From Streptococcus suis S735 (GTDB taxonomy: Bacteria > Bacillota > Bacilli > Lactobacillales > Streptococcaceae), in contig NC_018526.1 in assembly GCF_000294495.1 (NCBI RefSeq), positions 1,488,001 through 1,552,000 of the forward strand: a DNA stretch of 64,000 bases. The letters run 5' to 3'. Of this stretch, positions 27,835 to 37,873 are shown piece by piece. How positions within the stretch are numbered: the first letter of the stretch is position 1; each line of letters opens with the position of its first letter. The translations under genes and the position numbers were made by a program. The notes beneath the pieces are model-generated. The model made no database searches, had not been told where the DNA came from, and saw nothing but the letters and a program-made list of their open reading frames with translations.

Positions 27835-28173
27835 CTAGCCTACCTTTCTTACCTGTCGATAATATTTGGTTCGTCGAATCATCATCTTGATAGCCTTAAA
27901 GGAAAGTAAGGTTAGCATACTAGCCACGAATAGACAAAAAAGGAATATCACAACCAATGGCTGTTTATACTGATTATAGACCATAATTGAACCACCAGTA
28001 AAGGCGATAAAATAGGATGCCAAAGTCACCAAATTGAGCCAGATACAAGCCACTAGCCCCAGCCAATAACGAAAGCCGAAAGGTTTATACTGACTGTCTT
28101 CATAAAATACAAGAAAAAATGATGAAAAAGAAAGCAATATCAAAAAAGAACGCCAAATCGGAACCGCTACCAT
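27835..28173 (-). CDS. Small membrane protein, paralogue of the neighbour
   Basis: 112 residues, three to four membrane helices, with KPFGFRYWLGLVACIWLNLVTLA in the middle and a basic tail (RRTKYYRQVRKV). GGAGGT lies 7 nt ahead of the ATG. It shares the PFG-x-RYWLG motif with 27525-27833, which suggests a tandem duplication that has since diverged. Function unknown. It follows der with a terminator between, so it probably has its own promoter in 28174-28224 or is read from der at low level. Confidence 0.7.
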   Translation of the reverse strand: MVAVPIWRSFLILLSFSSFFLVFYEDSQYKPFGFRYWLGLVACIWLNLVTLASYFIAFTGGSIMVYNQYKQPLVVIFLFCLFVASMLTLLSFKAIKMMIRRTKYYRQVRKVG

Positions 28174-28224
28174 ACCAACACCTCCAAGTCCATTCTAGCA
28201 TATTTACGAATAGGTGCAAAGAAA

Positions 28225-28242
28225 AAAGAGGTTGCCCTCTTT
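28225..28242 (-). terminator. Terminator of the nrdR-der operon
   Basis: On the minus strand AAAGAGG-GCAA-CCTCTTT then TTTC. The der stop codon lies in the stem. Same GNRA-looped layout as the yidD terminator. Confidence 0.82.
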
Positions 28243-29551
28243 ATTTCCGTTTCCGTGCAATCAGATGAATCGGTGTCCCTTCAAATACAAAGGCCTTGCG
28301 GATTTGATTTTCCAAGAAACGCATATAGGAGAAGTGCATGAGCTCTTCTTCGTTGACAAAGACCACAAAGGTCGGTGGTTTGGTCGCAACCTGAGTCGCA
28401 TAGAAAATCTTGAGGCGTTTGCCCTTGTCGGTCGGTGTTGGGTTGATGGCAATGGCGTCCATGATAACATCGTTGAGAACAGCCGACGGAATACGGGTAT
28501 TCTGGCTCTCACTGATGGCCTTAATCATCTCAGGCAACTTATGCAAGCGTTGTTTGGTCAAGGCTGACACAAAGATAATCGGTGCGTAAGACAAGTATTG
28601 GAACTGGTCACGAATATCGTCTTCCCACTGCTTCATGGTATGGTTGTCTTTTTCAAGCGTATCCCACTTGTTGACTACGATAATCATTCCCTTACCAGCT
28701 TCATGGGCAAAGCCTGCGATGCGTTTGTCATACTCACGGATACCTTCTTCGGCATTGATAACCATCAATATGACATCCGAGCGTTCAATGGCACGCATGG
28801 CACGCATAACAGAGTATTTCTCGGTATTTTCATAGACCTTACCAGACTTGCGCATCCCTGCGGTATCAATCATGGTAAATTCTTGACCTTCTGGGTCTGT
28901 AAAGTGCGTATCAATAGCATCACGAGTCGTTCCAGCAACAGGCGACGCAATCACGCGCTCTTCACCCAAAATAGCGTTAATCAAACTTGATTTACCAACG
29001 TTTGGACGACCAATCAAGCTGAACTTGATAATATCTGGATTTTCTTCTGCTTCCTGAGCTGGTAGGTTTTCAATGATAGCGTCCAAGACATCCCCTGTTC
29101 CGATACCGTGTACAGAAGATACTGGATAAGGATCGCCAAGACCGAGTGAATAGAAATCGTAGATGTCATTACGCATTTCAGGGTTATCTACTTTATTGAC
29201 AACCAAAATAACTGGTTTGTTTGTCTTATAAAGGATACGCGATACATACTCGTCAGCATCCGTCACACCTTCCTTGCCTGATACGACAAAGACGATAACA
29301 TCCGCTTCATCCATGGCAATCTCAGCCTGATGCTTGATTTGCTCCATGAAAGGTGCATCCACATCATCAATACCACCTGTATCAATCAGGGAAAACTTAC
29401 GGTTGAGCCACTCACCAGTAGCATAAATACGGTCGCGGGTCACACCTTCAACGTCTTCTACAATAGAAATGCGTTCCCCCGCAATACGGTTAAATAGTGT
29501 TGATTTACCAACGTTGGGACGGCCAACGATGGCGATAGTTGGTAGAGCCAT
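28241..29551 (-). CDS. der: Der (EngA), double GTPase of ribosome assembly
   Basis: 436 residues with two tandem GTPase domains: GRPNVGKST at 8-16 and GRPNVGKSS at about 182-190, each with its DTGG or DTAG and NKVD/NKWD motifs, and a C-terminal KH-like domain. Needed for 50S subunit maturation. AGGAGG sits close to the ATG. Last gene of the minus-strand run from nrdR through dnaB, dnaI and the nitroreductase. Confidence 0.96.
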   Translation of the reverse strand: MALPTIAIVGRPNVGKSTLFNRIAGERISIVEDVEGVTRDRIYATGEWLNRKFSLIDTGGIDDVDAPFMEQIKHQAEIAMDEADVIVFVVSGKEGVTDADEYVSRILYKTNKPVILVVNKVDNPEMRNDIYDFYSLGLGDPYPVSSVHGIGTGDVLDAIIENLPAQEAEENPDIIKFSLIGRPNVGKSSLINAILGEERVIASPVAGTTRDAIDTHFTDPEGQEFTMIDTAGMRKSGKVYENTEKYSVMRAMRAIERSDVILMVINAEEGIREYDKRIAGFAHEAGKGMIIVVNKWDTLEKDNHTMKQWEDDIRDQFQYLSYAPIIFVSALTKQRLHKLPEMIKAISESQNTRIPSAVLNDVIMDAIAINPTPTDKGKRLKIFYATQVATKPPTFVVFVNEEELMHFSYMRFLENQIRKAFVFEGTPIHLIARKRK

Positions 29552-29569
29552 AGCTCCTCCTCTTCTAGT

Positions 29570-30282
29570 TTACAATAATTTATTCTTTTCTAAGATAGAC
29601 TTTGTTTCTGGTTGTTCAGCCTGACCAAACTGGGCAACCATACGCTCAGACCAGGATTCTGTCTGACGGGCACCTGCATAGGCTGTCTGAACTTGGTCGT
29701 AGGCTTGGATTACTTCCACGCCTTGCTCCACATATTCTTCCTGAAAGACAATGGCTTCGCTTTCCAAACGTGGTTTAACAGGATGGTTTTGGGCTGGTCG
29801 ACCCAAGGCAATACAGAAAATGGGATAGGTATAATCTGGCAAGTTGAACAGCTCTGCTATTGCCATGGCCTTATGGCGAATCATACCGATAAAGACCCCG
29901 CCGTAGCCCAGACTTTCAGCTGCCAAGAGGGCGTTTTGCCCTGCTAGGCTCGCATCAACAGAAGAAATCAGGAGATTCTCTGTTCCTTTGGCATCAAAGT
30001 CTGAACCATGGAGTTGAGCCGCCTTGCTGGCACGATTATGGTCGCCCACAAAAACCAGAATAGCCTGAGCCTGTAAAATAGCTGGCTGGGGCACCAGGTC
30101 ATAGAGTGCCTTTTTTTCTTCTCCGACTGCACCACAATGATGGAATAAGACTGGAAATTCTTCCAGCTAGATGCAGCTCGCCCAGCTGATATAATAGCTT
30201 GCAAATGTTCCACCTCAATGGGCTCTTCCGTAAAACGACGGACGGAAGTATGATTCAGCATCAAATCAATGGTTTCATTCAT
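29570..30282 (-). pseudogene. Nitroreductase-family NADPH oxidoreductase, frameshifted in an A7 run
   Basis: The first 56 codons from 30282 read as an FMN nitroreductase N-terminus (SVRRFTEEPIEVEHLQAII, AASSWKNFQSYSIIVV) and end in QSEKKK. From there the family sequence continues only in another frame (ALYDLVPQPAILQAQAILVF to the end at 29570, with LAAESLGYGGVFIGMIRH and FCIALGRPA). The break falls on an A7 run (minus strand; T7 at 30111-30117). One extra A or two fewer restores a full protein of about 237 residues of the NfrA type. It may be a true loss, a slippery contingency site, or an assembly error. Overlaps dnaI by 4 nt. Confidence 0.85.
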
Positions 30283-31178
30283 CGGCGGTTATTTCCTTTC
30301 AAATGCAAATCGCGAGCCAGATAGCGAATCCGCTCCATAACCCGTTGGGCCTGCCAGGTCTCATCACCAGACTTGCCAGATGCAAAATGCCGTTCCAACT
30401 CATCAAAGGAGAAATTGGAAGTAAAGAAGGTTGGCAGATTTTCCTGCATGCGGTATTGAAGAATGACCTGTAAAACATCGTCGCGCACCCACGGACTATG
30501 TTGCTCCGCTCCGATATCATCTAGTACCAAGACCTGAGCCAGCTTGATTTCATCAATCCGCTCCTTGACAGAGCCATCTTTGATGGCATTTTTTATATCG
30601 ACAACAAAGGTCGGATAATGCAGAATGGTGGTCGAGAGGTGGCGATTGGTTGATAGGCGATGGGCCATGTAAGCCATCAAAAAACTCTTCCCAATTCCAA
30701 AATCACCATATAGATACAAACCTTTATAGTGTTCGCCGACCTGTTCAACAAAAGCATCAATGGCATCATAGACCTCTATACGATTACTGTCTGTGAAATC
30801 TAAATCAGCGATAGTAACTTTTTTGAGAGCCTGAGGCATATTGATGAGCTGAATGCGGTTCTTAATAGCTTCCAAACGACGGTATTCGACCAATTCCTCT
30901 GTTTCAAGATAGGACACATCTGCATAGCCCTCATTCATAACCAAAACAGGTTGATAGCCTTTTGCAATATAAGTCTCATCTTGTTTGACAAAAAGGTCAC
31001 GCTGACTGATATATTCCAAAAACTTAGAAATGGAGAGGGTGATTTCCTGCTGAGTCAAACCTTCTTTTTTGATAAAAGCAGCGACTTCAGGATCACTCAC
31101 TATCTCCTGATAGAGTTGCTGATAAGATTTTGAACTTGGATTGGTTGCCTGCGACAACCTGTCTTGAACTGATTTCAT
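30279..31178 (-). CDS. dnaI: DnaI, helicase loader (primosomal protein)
   Basis: 299 residues; AAA+ ATPase that loads the replicative helicase DnaC/DnaB at oriC and restart sites. Walker A is LYGDFGIGKSFL at about 155-166, Walker B VLVLDDIGAEQ. The N-terminal part (1-130) is the helicase-binding domain. Its start overlaps the dnaB stop by one base, as usual for this gene pair in Firmicutes. Confidence 0.95.
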   Translation of the reverse strand: MKSVQDRLSQATNPSSKSYQQLYQEIVSDPEVAAFIKKEGLTQQEITLSISKFLEYISQRDLFVKQDETYIAKGYQPVLVMNEGYADVSYLETEELVEYRRLEAIKNRIQLINMPQALKKVTIADLDFTDSNRIEVYDAIDAFVEQVGEHYKGLYLYGDFGIGKSFLMAYMAHRLSTNRHLSTTILHYPTFVVDIKNAIKDGSVKERIDEIKLAQVLVLDDIGAEQHSPWVRDDVLQVILQYRMQENLPTFFTSNFSFDELERHFASGKSGDETWQAQRVMERIRYLARDLHLKGNNRR

Positions 31179-32329
31179 CAGCTACCTCCCTTACTTTCGT
31201 TTTCTAACATTCGTTTCCTAAGCGCTTCCATTCTTGCCTGAGCTTCAGGACTGTTATCCATGACAACCTCTTCCTTACTCCACTCAGGCACATTGCTTTT
31301 CTGTGGCTGGCTCGACTTGGTAACAGCTTGACCTGTCTTTAACTCTCTTAGATAAAGAACAGCTGCCTCTGCACTGCCAATTCCCTTGTAGGAAAAATCA
31401 TTGCCCAGCTTCATAGCGTATTTTTCATTTAGATTGGCTGAGTCCACCTTGTTAAAGGTATAGAGGACCAAGACATTGATAACTTCGTCAAGCAGACCCA
31501 AATTGGCCAAATCCGTCAAGCATTTTCGTTCTGTTCCTGTCACCGCTGCCTTCCGTTGCTCCTTGATAAAGGACAGGAAGGTTAGGCTGGATTTTGATTT
31601 CGCTTCACGAACAATGGCTTGTTCTTGGGCAGTGAGGTTGGCGCTTTCTGTTGGCAATGACTGACGTGACTGCTGCAAGCGTTTGGTCGAGATCATCTGT
31701 CCAATAGCTGTTGCTTTAGCCTGCCGATAGGTTTCCAACCAGGTCCAACCTGCCTGCTCTGCTATGTAACTAAGCGCAATAATATCCTCAGCTTCATCCT
31801 GAAAAAGAAGCTTATCTTTAGCCATTAATGCCTTGAAGGCAGACCAGTCAAAATCATGTTTCGGTTCAAAAACAACTGGAGCCTGCCCATCCATGGTAAA
31901 GACCTGAGAAAATGTTTTTGAAATATTTTGTTCTTGATTGGGTTGGTGAACAAGCAGATTCTCCATACTTGACTCCCCAATCTTCCTTGCCAACAAGTTC
32001 TTATACAAGGGTTTCGCTAGAAAACTTTTTACGGTCAGAGGGGCTTGTAGCGCCAAACCTGTTAATTCATCTGCACGATAGAGTTCTAGGAGCCCCATGG
32101 CAGTCAGAACATCCAGAGCCTTCTCCAAACGATTCATCCCAAAATCCATGTGATTGAGAATGACAGTCCATTTGTAACGTCCTTGCCCTTGATCGGCAAA
32201 ACTATAAAAGTAATAATAAAGCGCTAATGCATCAAAACCGATAATCGGCTGGTAGCATTTGCTAAGACTGACAATATCAGGTGTAAACGGGCTGATTTTT
32301 ATATAGGCAAATAAATCATTTGGTTTCAT
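31178..32329 (-). CDS. dnaB: DnaB, replication initiation/membrane attachment protein
   Basis: 383 residues with DDBH1 and DDBH2 winged-helix and helical parts. It acts with DnaD and DnaI to load helicase at oriC. This is the Firmicute DnaB, not the E. coli helicase. Recognised by the start [25 protein letters not shown] and [18 protein letters not shown] middle ([11 protein letters not shown]), by size, and by its place between nrdR and dnaI. Overlaps nrdR by 14 nt. Confidence 0.92.
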   Translation of the reverse strand: MKPNDLFAYIKISPFTPDIVSLSKCYQPIIGFDALALYYYFYSFADQGQGRYKWTVILNHMDFGMNRLEKALDVLTAMGLLELYRADELTGLALQAPLTVKSFLAKPLYKNLLARKIGESSMENLLVHQPNQEQNISKTFSQVFTMDGQAPVVFEPKHDFDWSAFKALMAKDKLLFQDEAEDIIALSYIAEQAGWTWLETYRQAKATAIGQMISTKRLQQSRQSLPTESANLTAQEQAIVREAKSKSSLTFLSFIKEQRKAAVTGTERKCLTDLANLGLLDEVINVLVLYTFNKVDSANLNEKYAMKLGNDFSYKGIGSAEAAVLYLRELKTGQAVTKSSQPQKSNVPEWSKEEVVMDNSPEAQARMEALRKRMLENESKGGS

Positions 32330-32807
32330 CTTTTTTTCCCGGTTTTACCTTACTTCCTTTGGAGATCATCTGCTTAAGCAAATTTTCTAGCTCTCCAACA
32401 TCTTTGAAAGAACGATAAACCGATGCAAAACGCACATAAGTGATTTCATCCAATTCGACCAATTCTTCCATTACCAAATTCCCAATGACATCGGATTCTA
32501 TTTCACTATCACCTTGTGCTCGAACCTTCTGTTCAATCCGATTCACCACTTCATCAATATCATCGGTTGACACAGGGCGCTTTTGAGCAGAACGAATAAT
32601 CCCATTGAAAATCTTTTCACGTGAAAACTGCTCTCTAGTTCCGTCTTTTTTCACAACGACTAGAGTTTTCTCTTCAATCCGTTCATAGGTGGTAAAACGT
32701 TGACCACATTGGTCGCAGGAACGACGACGACGGATGGTATTGCCATCTTCAGCCTGACGACTATCAATGACACTTGATTTCAAACTCTGACATTTTGGAC
32801 AACGCAT
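32316..32807 (-). CDS. nrdR: NrdR, repressor of ribonucleotide reductase genes
   Basis: 163 residues: zinc ribbon with Cys3, Cys6, Cys31 and Cys34, then an ATP-cone domain (about 49-139) that senses ATP/dATP and controls binding to NrdR boxes. The C-terminus is slightly extended with lysines. First gene of the nrdR-dnaB-dnaI-(nitroreductase)-der run, which links dNTP supply to replication start. Confidence 0.95.
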   Translation of the reverse strand: MRCPKCQSLKSSVIDSRQAEDGNTIRRRRSCDQCGQRFTTYERIEEKTLVVVKKDGTREQFSREKIFNGIIRSAQKRPVSTDDIDEVVNRIEQKVRAQGDSEIESDVIGNLVMEELVELDEITYVRFASVYRSFKDVGELENLLKQMISKGSKVKPGKKDETK

Positions 32808-32878
32808 ACTCTTTCTCCTACATAAACTTTATCACTTCAGTATAGCATAAAAATGACAAAAATAAAAGAAAGCGAGAA

Positions 32879-34009
32879 TTACTCACTTTCTACCAATAAT
32901 TCATCTTGCTTCTTCAATCGACTGGCAACCCATTCACGAACCAAGCGATAGACAACCGCAAAAATTGGGGTAAAGAAGACCATACCAAGTAGGCCAAACA
33001 AATTACCACCAATCAGGGCTGCAGCCAGGGTAAAGAGGGTCGGAAGACCAACTGATTGACCAACCACGCGCGGGTAAATCACATTTCCTTCTATCAGCTG
33101 AATAATCTGGAAAAGGGCGATAGACCAGAGTGCCAAGAGCGGATTTTGTACCGCCACAAAGAGAGCACTAATCAAACACGCTGAAAAGGGACCGATATAA
33201 GGTACAAATGATAGGACCCCAGCCAAAATACCAGCCATGCTGGCATAAGGAATTCCTGAGAGCGAATAACTAACAAAGACAAGTGTCCCAATGATACATG
33301 CCTCAACAATCTGACTCATCAAGAATCGGTCATAGGTATCAACAATAACTTCTCCAATATAGTTCACTACTCTGACAGCCTTCTCTGGCAAGGTAGCCTG
33401 CAAGAACTTTCTCGTCATCGCCTGCAAGTGTTCCTTGCTCCCTAAAATCGCTAGAGTGAAGAAGAAAGCCATTATCAACGTCATAGTGTTCGAAAAAATC
33501 CCCGTCACATTGGACACCAAGCCAGATAAAATCGGTGTGACCAAACTTGAAATAAGTGTTAAATTCTTCACCTGATCCAAAAAGCTGGCAATCTGGTCTC
33601 CGATTTGTCCCGACAAAAGACCATTTGATTCAAGAAAATTAGTCAGGGCATTTACCGATTTTGGAATGGCTGTGCTGCTAACCGAAACCAGTTCTGAAAC
33701 AGTCGTCACCAATGTAGGAAGAACAATCACTACCAGTCCTGTCACAATTAAAGCAAATCCAATTAATACTCCAACAATTGCCAAAGACCGCTTGGATTTC
33801 TTTAAAAAAGAAATTTTTTCAAACTGATCTTCTAATTTTTTCATGGGAACATTGAGAATAAAGGCAAAAATAGCTCCAATAAAAAGCGAATTCATACTGC
33901 CCAATAATTGTTGAATAGCCCCATAAATACTAGACCAGTTGAGAACAGCTAATAATGTCGCTCCAGATAAGAGTATCAATATGACTTTTTCTTTAAATGA
34001 TGTATTCAT
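32879..34009 (-). CDS. AI-2E (PerM/YdiK) family transporter
   Basis: 376 residues with about eight membrane helices and the family C-terminal block GILAGVLSFVPYIGPFSACL and GLPTLFTLAAALIGGNLFGLLGMVFFTPIFAVVYRL. Members export small molecules; some act as sodium-proton antiporters and the AI-2 export role is true for only one branch. Substrate here unknown. Single gene upstream of nrdR and downstream of covR. Confidence 0.88.
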   Translation of the reverse strand: MNTSFKEKVILILLSGATLLAVLNWSSIYGAIQQLLGSMNSLFIGAIFAFILNVPMKKLEDQFEKISFLKKSKRSLAIVGVLIGFALIVTGLVVIVLPTLVTTVSELVSVSSTAIPKSVNALTNFLESNGLLSGQIGDQIASFLDQVKNLTLISSLVTPILSGLVSNVTGIFSNTMTLIMAFFFTLAILGSKEHLQAMTRKFLQATLPEKAVRVVNYIGEVIVDTYDRFLMSQIVEACIIGTLVFVSYSLSGIPYASMAGILAGVLSFVPYIGPFSACLISALFVAVQNPLLALWSIALFQIIQLIEGNVIYPRVVGQSVGLPTLFTLAAALIGGNLFGLLGMVFFTPIFAVVYRLVREWVASRLKKQDELLVESE

Positions 34010-34059
34010 AACTTTTCCATTCTTACTTATTGGCTATTATTTTATCACACGCTTATAGA

Positions 34060-34084
34060 AAAAGAAAGAGGGAAAGCTTCCCTC
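34060..34084 (-). terminator. Terminator of covR
   Basis: GAGGGAA (34068-34074) and TTCCCTC (34078-34084) form the stem; on the minus strand it is followed by TTTCTTTTTCT. Confidence 0.78.
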
Positions 34085-34098
34085 CTCTCTACTCTAAA

Positions 34099-34788
34099 TC
34101 AATCGCGCATGGCATATCCGACACCACGAACTGTTTTTATATATGAATCTTGATGTGGCAAATCCAGTTTACCACGTAGATAGCGAATATATACATCGAC
34201 GACATTGGTCTCAGAAGCCGCTTCATATTTCCAAACACGCTCAAGAAGTTGTTCTCGACTAACAGGCTCTGGGCTATTCATTAAGGTTGCCAGCAGATCA
34301 TACTCTCGGCGGGTCAAATTAATCAATTCATCACCTCGAGTCACTGTTCGATTTTGAAAATCAACCTTCAAATCACGATAGGCCGCATGCATGTGAACCT
34401 GTTTACAGTTATTGTCAATAAAGTCACGACCACGAAAAATCGCAGAGATTTGCTCCACTAAATCACTAATGACAAAGGGCTTCACCACGTAGGAAACAGC
34501 ATAAGAGAGGACTTCTTCCCCATATTGACTAACTTCTGTCGGCTCAACTACCACAATCATGACCGTGGCTGGTTTTATCGCTAACAGTTCTGTAGCCAAT
34601 TCCTTGCTGGACATGTCTGAAAGCTGAAAACTCATCAGAATCAAGTCAAAATCCGTTTCATGTGCCAAGGACATAGCCTCTTTCCCTGTCGATGCATAAT
34701 CAACAAGATAGTCTTTTTTTTGCAATTCCATGGAAACAAAATGCGAGAGATTGCGTTCTTTACCAGCAATCAAAATTTTCTTAGCCAT
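34099..34788 (-). CDS. covR: CovR-type response regulator with degenerate receiver (orphan)
   Basis: 229 residues of the OmpR/PhoB class. The winged-helix DNA-binding half (about 128-229; TRREYDLLATLMNSPEPVSREQLLERVWKY, TNVVDVYIRYLRGKLD) is very like S. pyogenes CovR, a global repressor of capsule and virulence genes. The receiver is unusual: position 53, the phospho-acceptor Asp, is Ser; the acidic pair at 9-10 is Gly-Lys; the switch Thr80 is Val; only the Lys in VVKPF remains. No covS lies next to it, in line with the orphan CovR of S. suis. Classic phosphorylation at Asp53 is not possible. Confidence 0.9.
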   Translation of the reverse strand: MAKKILIAGKERNLSHFVSMELQKKDYLVDYASTGKEAMSLAHETDFDLILMSFQLSDMSSKELATELLAIKPATVMIVVVEPTEVSQYGEEVLSYAVSYVVKPFVISDLVEQISAIFRGRDFIDNNCKQVHMHAAYRDLKVDFQNRTVTRGDELINLTRREYDLLATLMNSPEPVSREQLLERVWKYEAASETNVVDVYIRYLRGKLDLPHQDSYIKTVRGVGYAMRD

Positions 34789-34840
34789 TGTCCATCCTTT
34801 TCTATTCTTTCAAATGGTGTAGGAATCGTATTATGACTAG

Positions 34841-34866
34841 AAAGAAGGGCGCTTCCACGCCCATCT
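34841..34866 (-). terminator. Terminator of gnd
   Basis: On the minus strand GGGCG, 6-nt loop, CGCCC, then TTCTTTC. It sits between gnd and covR, so covR needs readthrough or its own promoter. Confidence 0.75.
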
Positions 34867-34869
34867 TTT

Positions 34870-36297
34870 CTATTTTGATTCGCTATACCAGTCGTAATGG
34901 AAGATTCCTTCTTTATCTTTACGGTTATAAGTGTGAGCACCAAAGTAGTCACGTTGTGCTTGAATCAAGTTCGCTGGCAAGTTTTCAGCACGGTAGCTAT
35001 CGAAGTAGGTAATAGCTGCTGAGAATGTTGGTACAGGAACTCCTGCTTGAACTGCCAAGGCAACAACATCGCGAACTGCCTGTTGATACTTAGCTGTTAC
35101 ATCAAGGAAGTACTCATCCAAGAGCAAGTTTGCCAAGTCTTCATCACGTCCGTAGGCATCCGTAATCTTTTGCAAGAAGCGAGCGCGGATGATACAACCT
35201 GCACGCCAGATTTTTGCGATTTCACCAAATGGCAAGTTCCAGTTGTTTTCTTTTGATGCTACGCGCAACTGTGCAAAACCTTGTGCATAAGACATGATTT
35301 TTGAGAAGTACAATGCTTGACGGATTTTTTCTACCAATTCAGCCTTGTCGCCTTCGTATGCAAACGGAGCTGGTTTTGGAAGGACCTTGCTTGCTGCCAC
35401 ACGCTCATCTTTGTAGGTTGAGATATAACGAGCAAAGACGGATTCTGTAATCAATGACAATGGCACACCCAAGTCAAGTGACGATTGGCTAGTCCATTTA
35501 CCAGTACCCTTGTTACCAGCAGCGTCCATGATGTAGTTAACAATTGGTCCATCTTGACCTTGGTCATCCTTGCGTTTCAAGATGTCCGCTGTGATTTCAA
35601 TCAAGTAACTATCCAATTCGCCTTGGTTCCAGTCAGTGAAGATGTCAGCCATTTCATCCACTGACAAGCCAAGCAAGTGCTGCATCAAATCATATGACTC
35701 CGCAATCAATTGCATGTCACCATACTCGATACCGTTGTGTACCATTTTTACGTAGTGACCAGCTCCATCTGGACCGATATAAGTCACACATGGTGCTCCA
35801 TCTTCTGGTGCTTTTGCTGAAATTTCTTCCAAGACATCTGCCACCAATTCGTAAGCTTCTTTTTGACCACCAGGCATGATAGATGGACCTTCAAGGGCTC
35901 CTTTTTCACCACCAGATACACCTGTACCGATGAAGTTAATACCTGAGTTTGCCAATTCTTTTGAACGACGGATAGTGTCTTCGTAGAAAGTATTACCACC
36001 ATCGATCAAGATGTCACCTTCATCCAAGTGCGGCAAGAGCGCTTGAATGGTTGCATCTGTACCAGGACCAGCTTGAACCATAAGCATGATGCGACGTGGT
36101 TTTTCGATAGATGCCACAAAGCTTTCCACATCGTAACTTGGTACCAAGTTTTTACCTGGGTTGCTTGCAACAACATCTTCTGTTTTATCAGCAGAGCGGT
36201 TGTAAATAGCTACTGAATAGCCACGTGATTCAACGTTAAGCGCAAGGTTGCGGCCCATAACGGCCATCCCTACAACACCAAAATTTGCTTTAGTCAT
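34870..36297 (-). CDS. gnd: 6-phosphogluconate dehydrogenase (decarboxylating)
   Basis: 475 residues; pentose phosphate pathway enzyme that makes ribulose 5-phosphate, CO2 and NADPH. NADP-binding [15 protein letters not shown] at 7-21, substrate motif [19 protein letters not shown] and the active Lys in [19 protein letters not shown] are intact. The order gnd-covR is conserved in S. suis and relatives. A good promoter lies upstream. Confidence 0.96.
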   Translation of the reverse strand: MTKANFGVVGMAVMGRNLALNVESRGYSVAIYNRSADKTEDVVASNPGKNLVPSYDVESFVASIEKPRRIMLMVQAGPGTDATIQALLPHLDEGDILIDGGNTFYEDTIRRSKELANSGINFIGTGVSGGEKGALEGPSIMPGGQKEAYELVADVLEEISAKAPEDGAPCVTYIGPDGAGHYVKMVHNGIEYGDMQLIAESYDLMQHLLGLSVDEMADIFTDWNQGELDSYLIEITADILKRKDDQGQDGPIVNYIMDAAGNKGTGKWTSQSSLDLGVPLSLITESVFARYISTYKDERVAASKVLPKPAPFAYEGDKAELVEKIRQALYFSKIMSYAQGFAQLRVASKENNWNLPFGEIAKIWRAGCIIRARFLQKITDAYGRDEDLANLLLDEYFLDVTAKYQQAVRDVVALAVQAGVPVPTFSAAITYFDSYRAENLPANLIQAQRDYFGAHTYNRKDKEGIFHYDWYSESK

Positions 36298-36327
36298 TTG
36301 TTTACTCCTCTAATTTGTATCTCTTTT

Positions 36328-36356
36328 ATTATACACTGAAAGCTTAAAATTGACAA
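36328..36356 (-). promoter_or_regulatory. gnd promoter
   Basis: Minus strand TTGTCA (36351-36356), 17-nt spacer, TATAAT (36328-36333), about 30 nt ahead of the start codon. Confidence 0.75.
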
Positions 36357-36393
36357 GAATTTTCAGATAATTTAACTATCTTGCCAATCTGAG

Positions 36394-36933
36394 TTAGTCC
36401 TCATCTCCAAATAACCCTTGTAATTGGGCAAAAGGACTATTGGCTTCTTTTTTCTCTTGAGCTTTTTGTTGAAAATCTTCTTCAGTCATTAAAGCCCAAG
36501 CTTTACCAGATGGTAGTTCCTGTCCAGCTTCTTCTTCAGGTGTCAAGACTTTGATTGGTATAGCCAGTAAAATATTATCTGCTACACTCTCATCAAGGAC
36601 AATGTGGTCATCTTCTACTACCAGTACCATATCCTCATCAATCAAATCTTGTTCTTTAAGAACTGCTTCATTGGCAACAAAGAGTTCATTGACGTTTTGG
36701 ACCTCATGCAAAACAACTGGTTGCAGAGAACGACTGGATGCCAAGGTAATATCATAAGTCATCTGATAGTCCAAGAAAAAGAAGCCTGATTCAAAACGGA
36801 CATTTCCAGTGACTTGGACTGGCGACAAGCCTAGAACTTCACCATTTCGAGCTTGCAATTCTTCCTGTAAATCCAAGGTTTTATCAAAGAAGATGCCATC
36901 TAGATTTTTCTGAATATCGTAAATATGAAACAT
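36394..36933 (-). CDS. YceD/DUF177-family protein
   Basis: 179 residues with the family pattern VTGNVRFESGFFFLDYQMTYDITLASSRSLQPV and an acidic C-terminal region ending FGDED. DUF177 proteins are linked to 23S rRNA or ribosome assembly and often sit before rpmF. No rpmF follows here; the gene stands between trxB and gnd. The SPFAQLQGLFG end is commonly seen. Function not proven. Confidence 0.82.
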   Translation of the reverse strand: MFHIYDIQKNLDGIFFDKTLDLQEELQARNGEVLGLSPVQVTGNVRFESGFFFLDYQMTYDITLASSRSLQPVVLHEVQNVNELFVANEAVLKEQDLIDEDMVLVVEDDHIVLDESVADNILLAIPIKVLTPEEEAGQELPSGKAWALMTEEDFQQKAQEKKEANSPFAQLQGLFGDED

Positions 36934-36942
36934 TGTATTCCC

Positions 36943-37860
36943 CTATTCAGCTAGTTCTGTGATGTAGTTATAGACTTCTTGTCCAGCAACTGCACCATTT
37001 CCTACTGCCGTTGCAATCTGACGAAGTTGATTTTGACGAATATCACCGATGGCATAAATGCCTGATTGGGTCGTTTCCATCTTTTCATTAGTGATAACCC
37101 AACCAGCTTCGTCTGTAATTCCTAGGTCCGCAACTGTATCAGTCATCGGATCCAGACCGACATAGATAAAGACACCACCGAAGTCCAGTTCGCTGACTTC
37201 CTCTGTTTTCACATTTTTGATAACCACGCTTTGTACACGTAAGTCATCGCCCTTGATTTCTTCGACTACGCTATCCCAGATGAAGTTAATTTTTTCATTG
37301 GCAAAAGCACGGTCTTGGATGACTTTTTGAGCACGAAGCTGATCACGGCGGTGAACAATTGTCACAGACTCCGCAAACTGTGTTAAGAAGAGAGCTTCTT
37401 CGACCGCAGAATCTCCACCACCGACAACCAAGAGTTTTTGTCCACGGAAGAAGGCACCGTCACAGACTGCACAATATGAGACACCACGGCTATTGTAAGT
37501 ATCCTCACCTGGAATACCTAACAAACGGTGTTTTGCCCCCATGGCTAGAACGACTGTCTTTGTCTCCAAAACACCATCCTCAGTAATCACTTTCTTAATT
37601 TGTCCTTCTTCCTCAATACGGACTAGGGTGCCAAAAATATGGTCCACACCGAATTTTTCCAAGGGTTCAAACATTTTTTCAGCCAAGGCTGGACCTGAAA
37701 TATGGTCATAGCCTGGATAGTTTTCAATTTCCGCGGTATTGTTCATCTGACCACCATAAATACCACGTTCCAAAAGAGCTACCTTTAAATTGCTACGCCC
37801 TGCATAAAGAGCTGCAGTCATCCCCGCAGGACCCGCACCAATTACAACTGTATCGTACAT
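36943..37860 (-). CDS. trxB: Thioredoxin reductase
   Basis: 305 residues; FAD enzyme that moves electrons from NADPH to thioredoxin. FAD loop VIGAGPAGMTAALYAGR, redox pair C130-AV-C133 (SYCAVCDGAFF), NADPH loop VVGGGDSAVEEALFL and C-terminal YAIGDIRQNQLRQIATAVGNGAVA are all complete. Ten bases from yceD, so they are probably read together. Confidence 0.95.
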   Translation of the reverse strand: MYDTVVIGAGPAGMTAALYAGRSNLKVALLERGIYGGQMNNTAEIENYPGYDHISGPALAEKMFEPLEKFGVDHIFGTLVRIEEEGQIKKVITEDGVLETKTVVLAMGAKHRLLGIPGEDTYNSRGVSYCAVCDGAFFRGQKLLVVGGGDSAVEEALFLTQFAESVTIVHRRDQLRAQKVIQDRAFANEKINFIWDSVVEEIKGDDLRVQSVVIKNVKTEEVSELDFGGVFIYVGLDPMTDTVADLGITDEAGWVITNEKMETTQSGIYAIGDIRQNQLRQIATAVGNGAVAGQEVYNYITELAE

Positions 37861-37873
37861 ATACTTTTTCCTT

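Noticed and set aside
34099..34788. covR called a pseudogene because of its receiver
   Set aside because: The frame is complete, the DNA-binding domain is strongly conserved and an orphan CovR is known in S. suis; altered receiver is better read as a change of mechanism.
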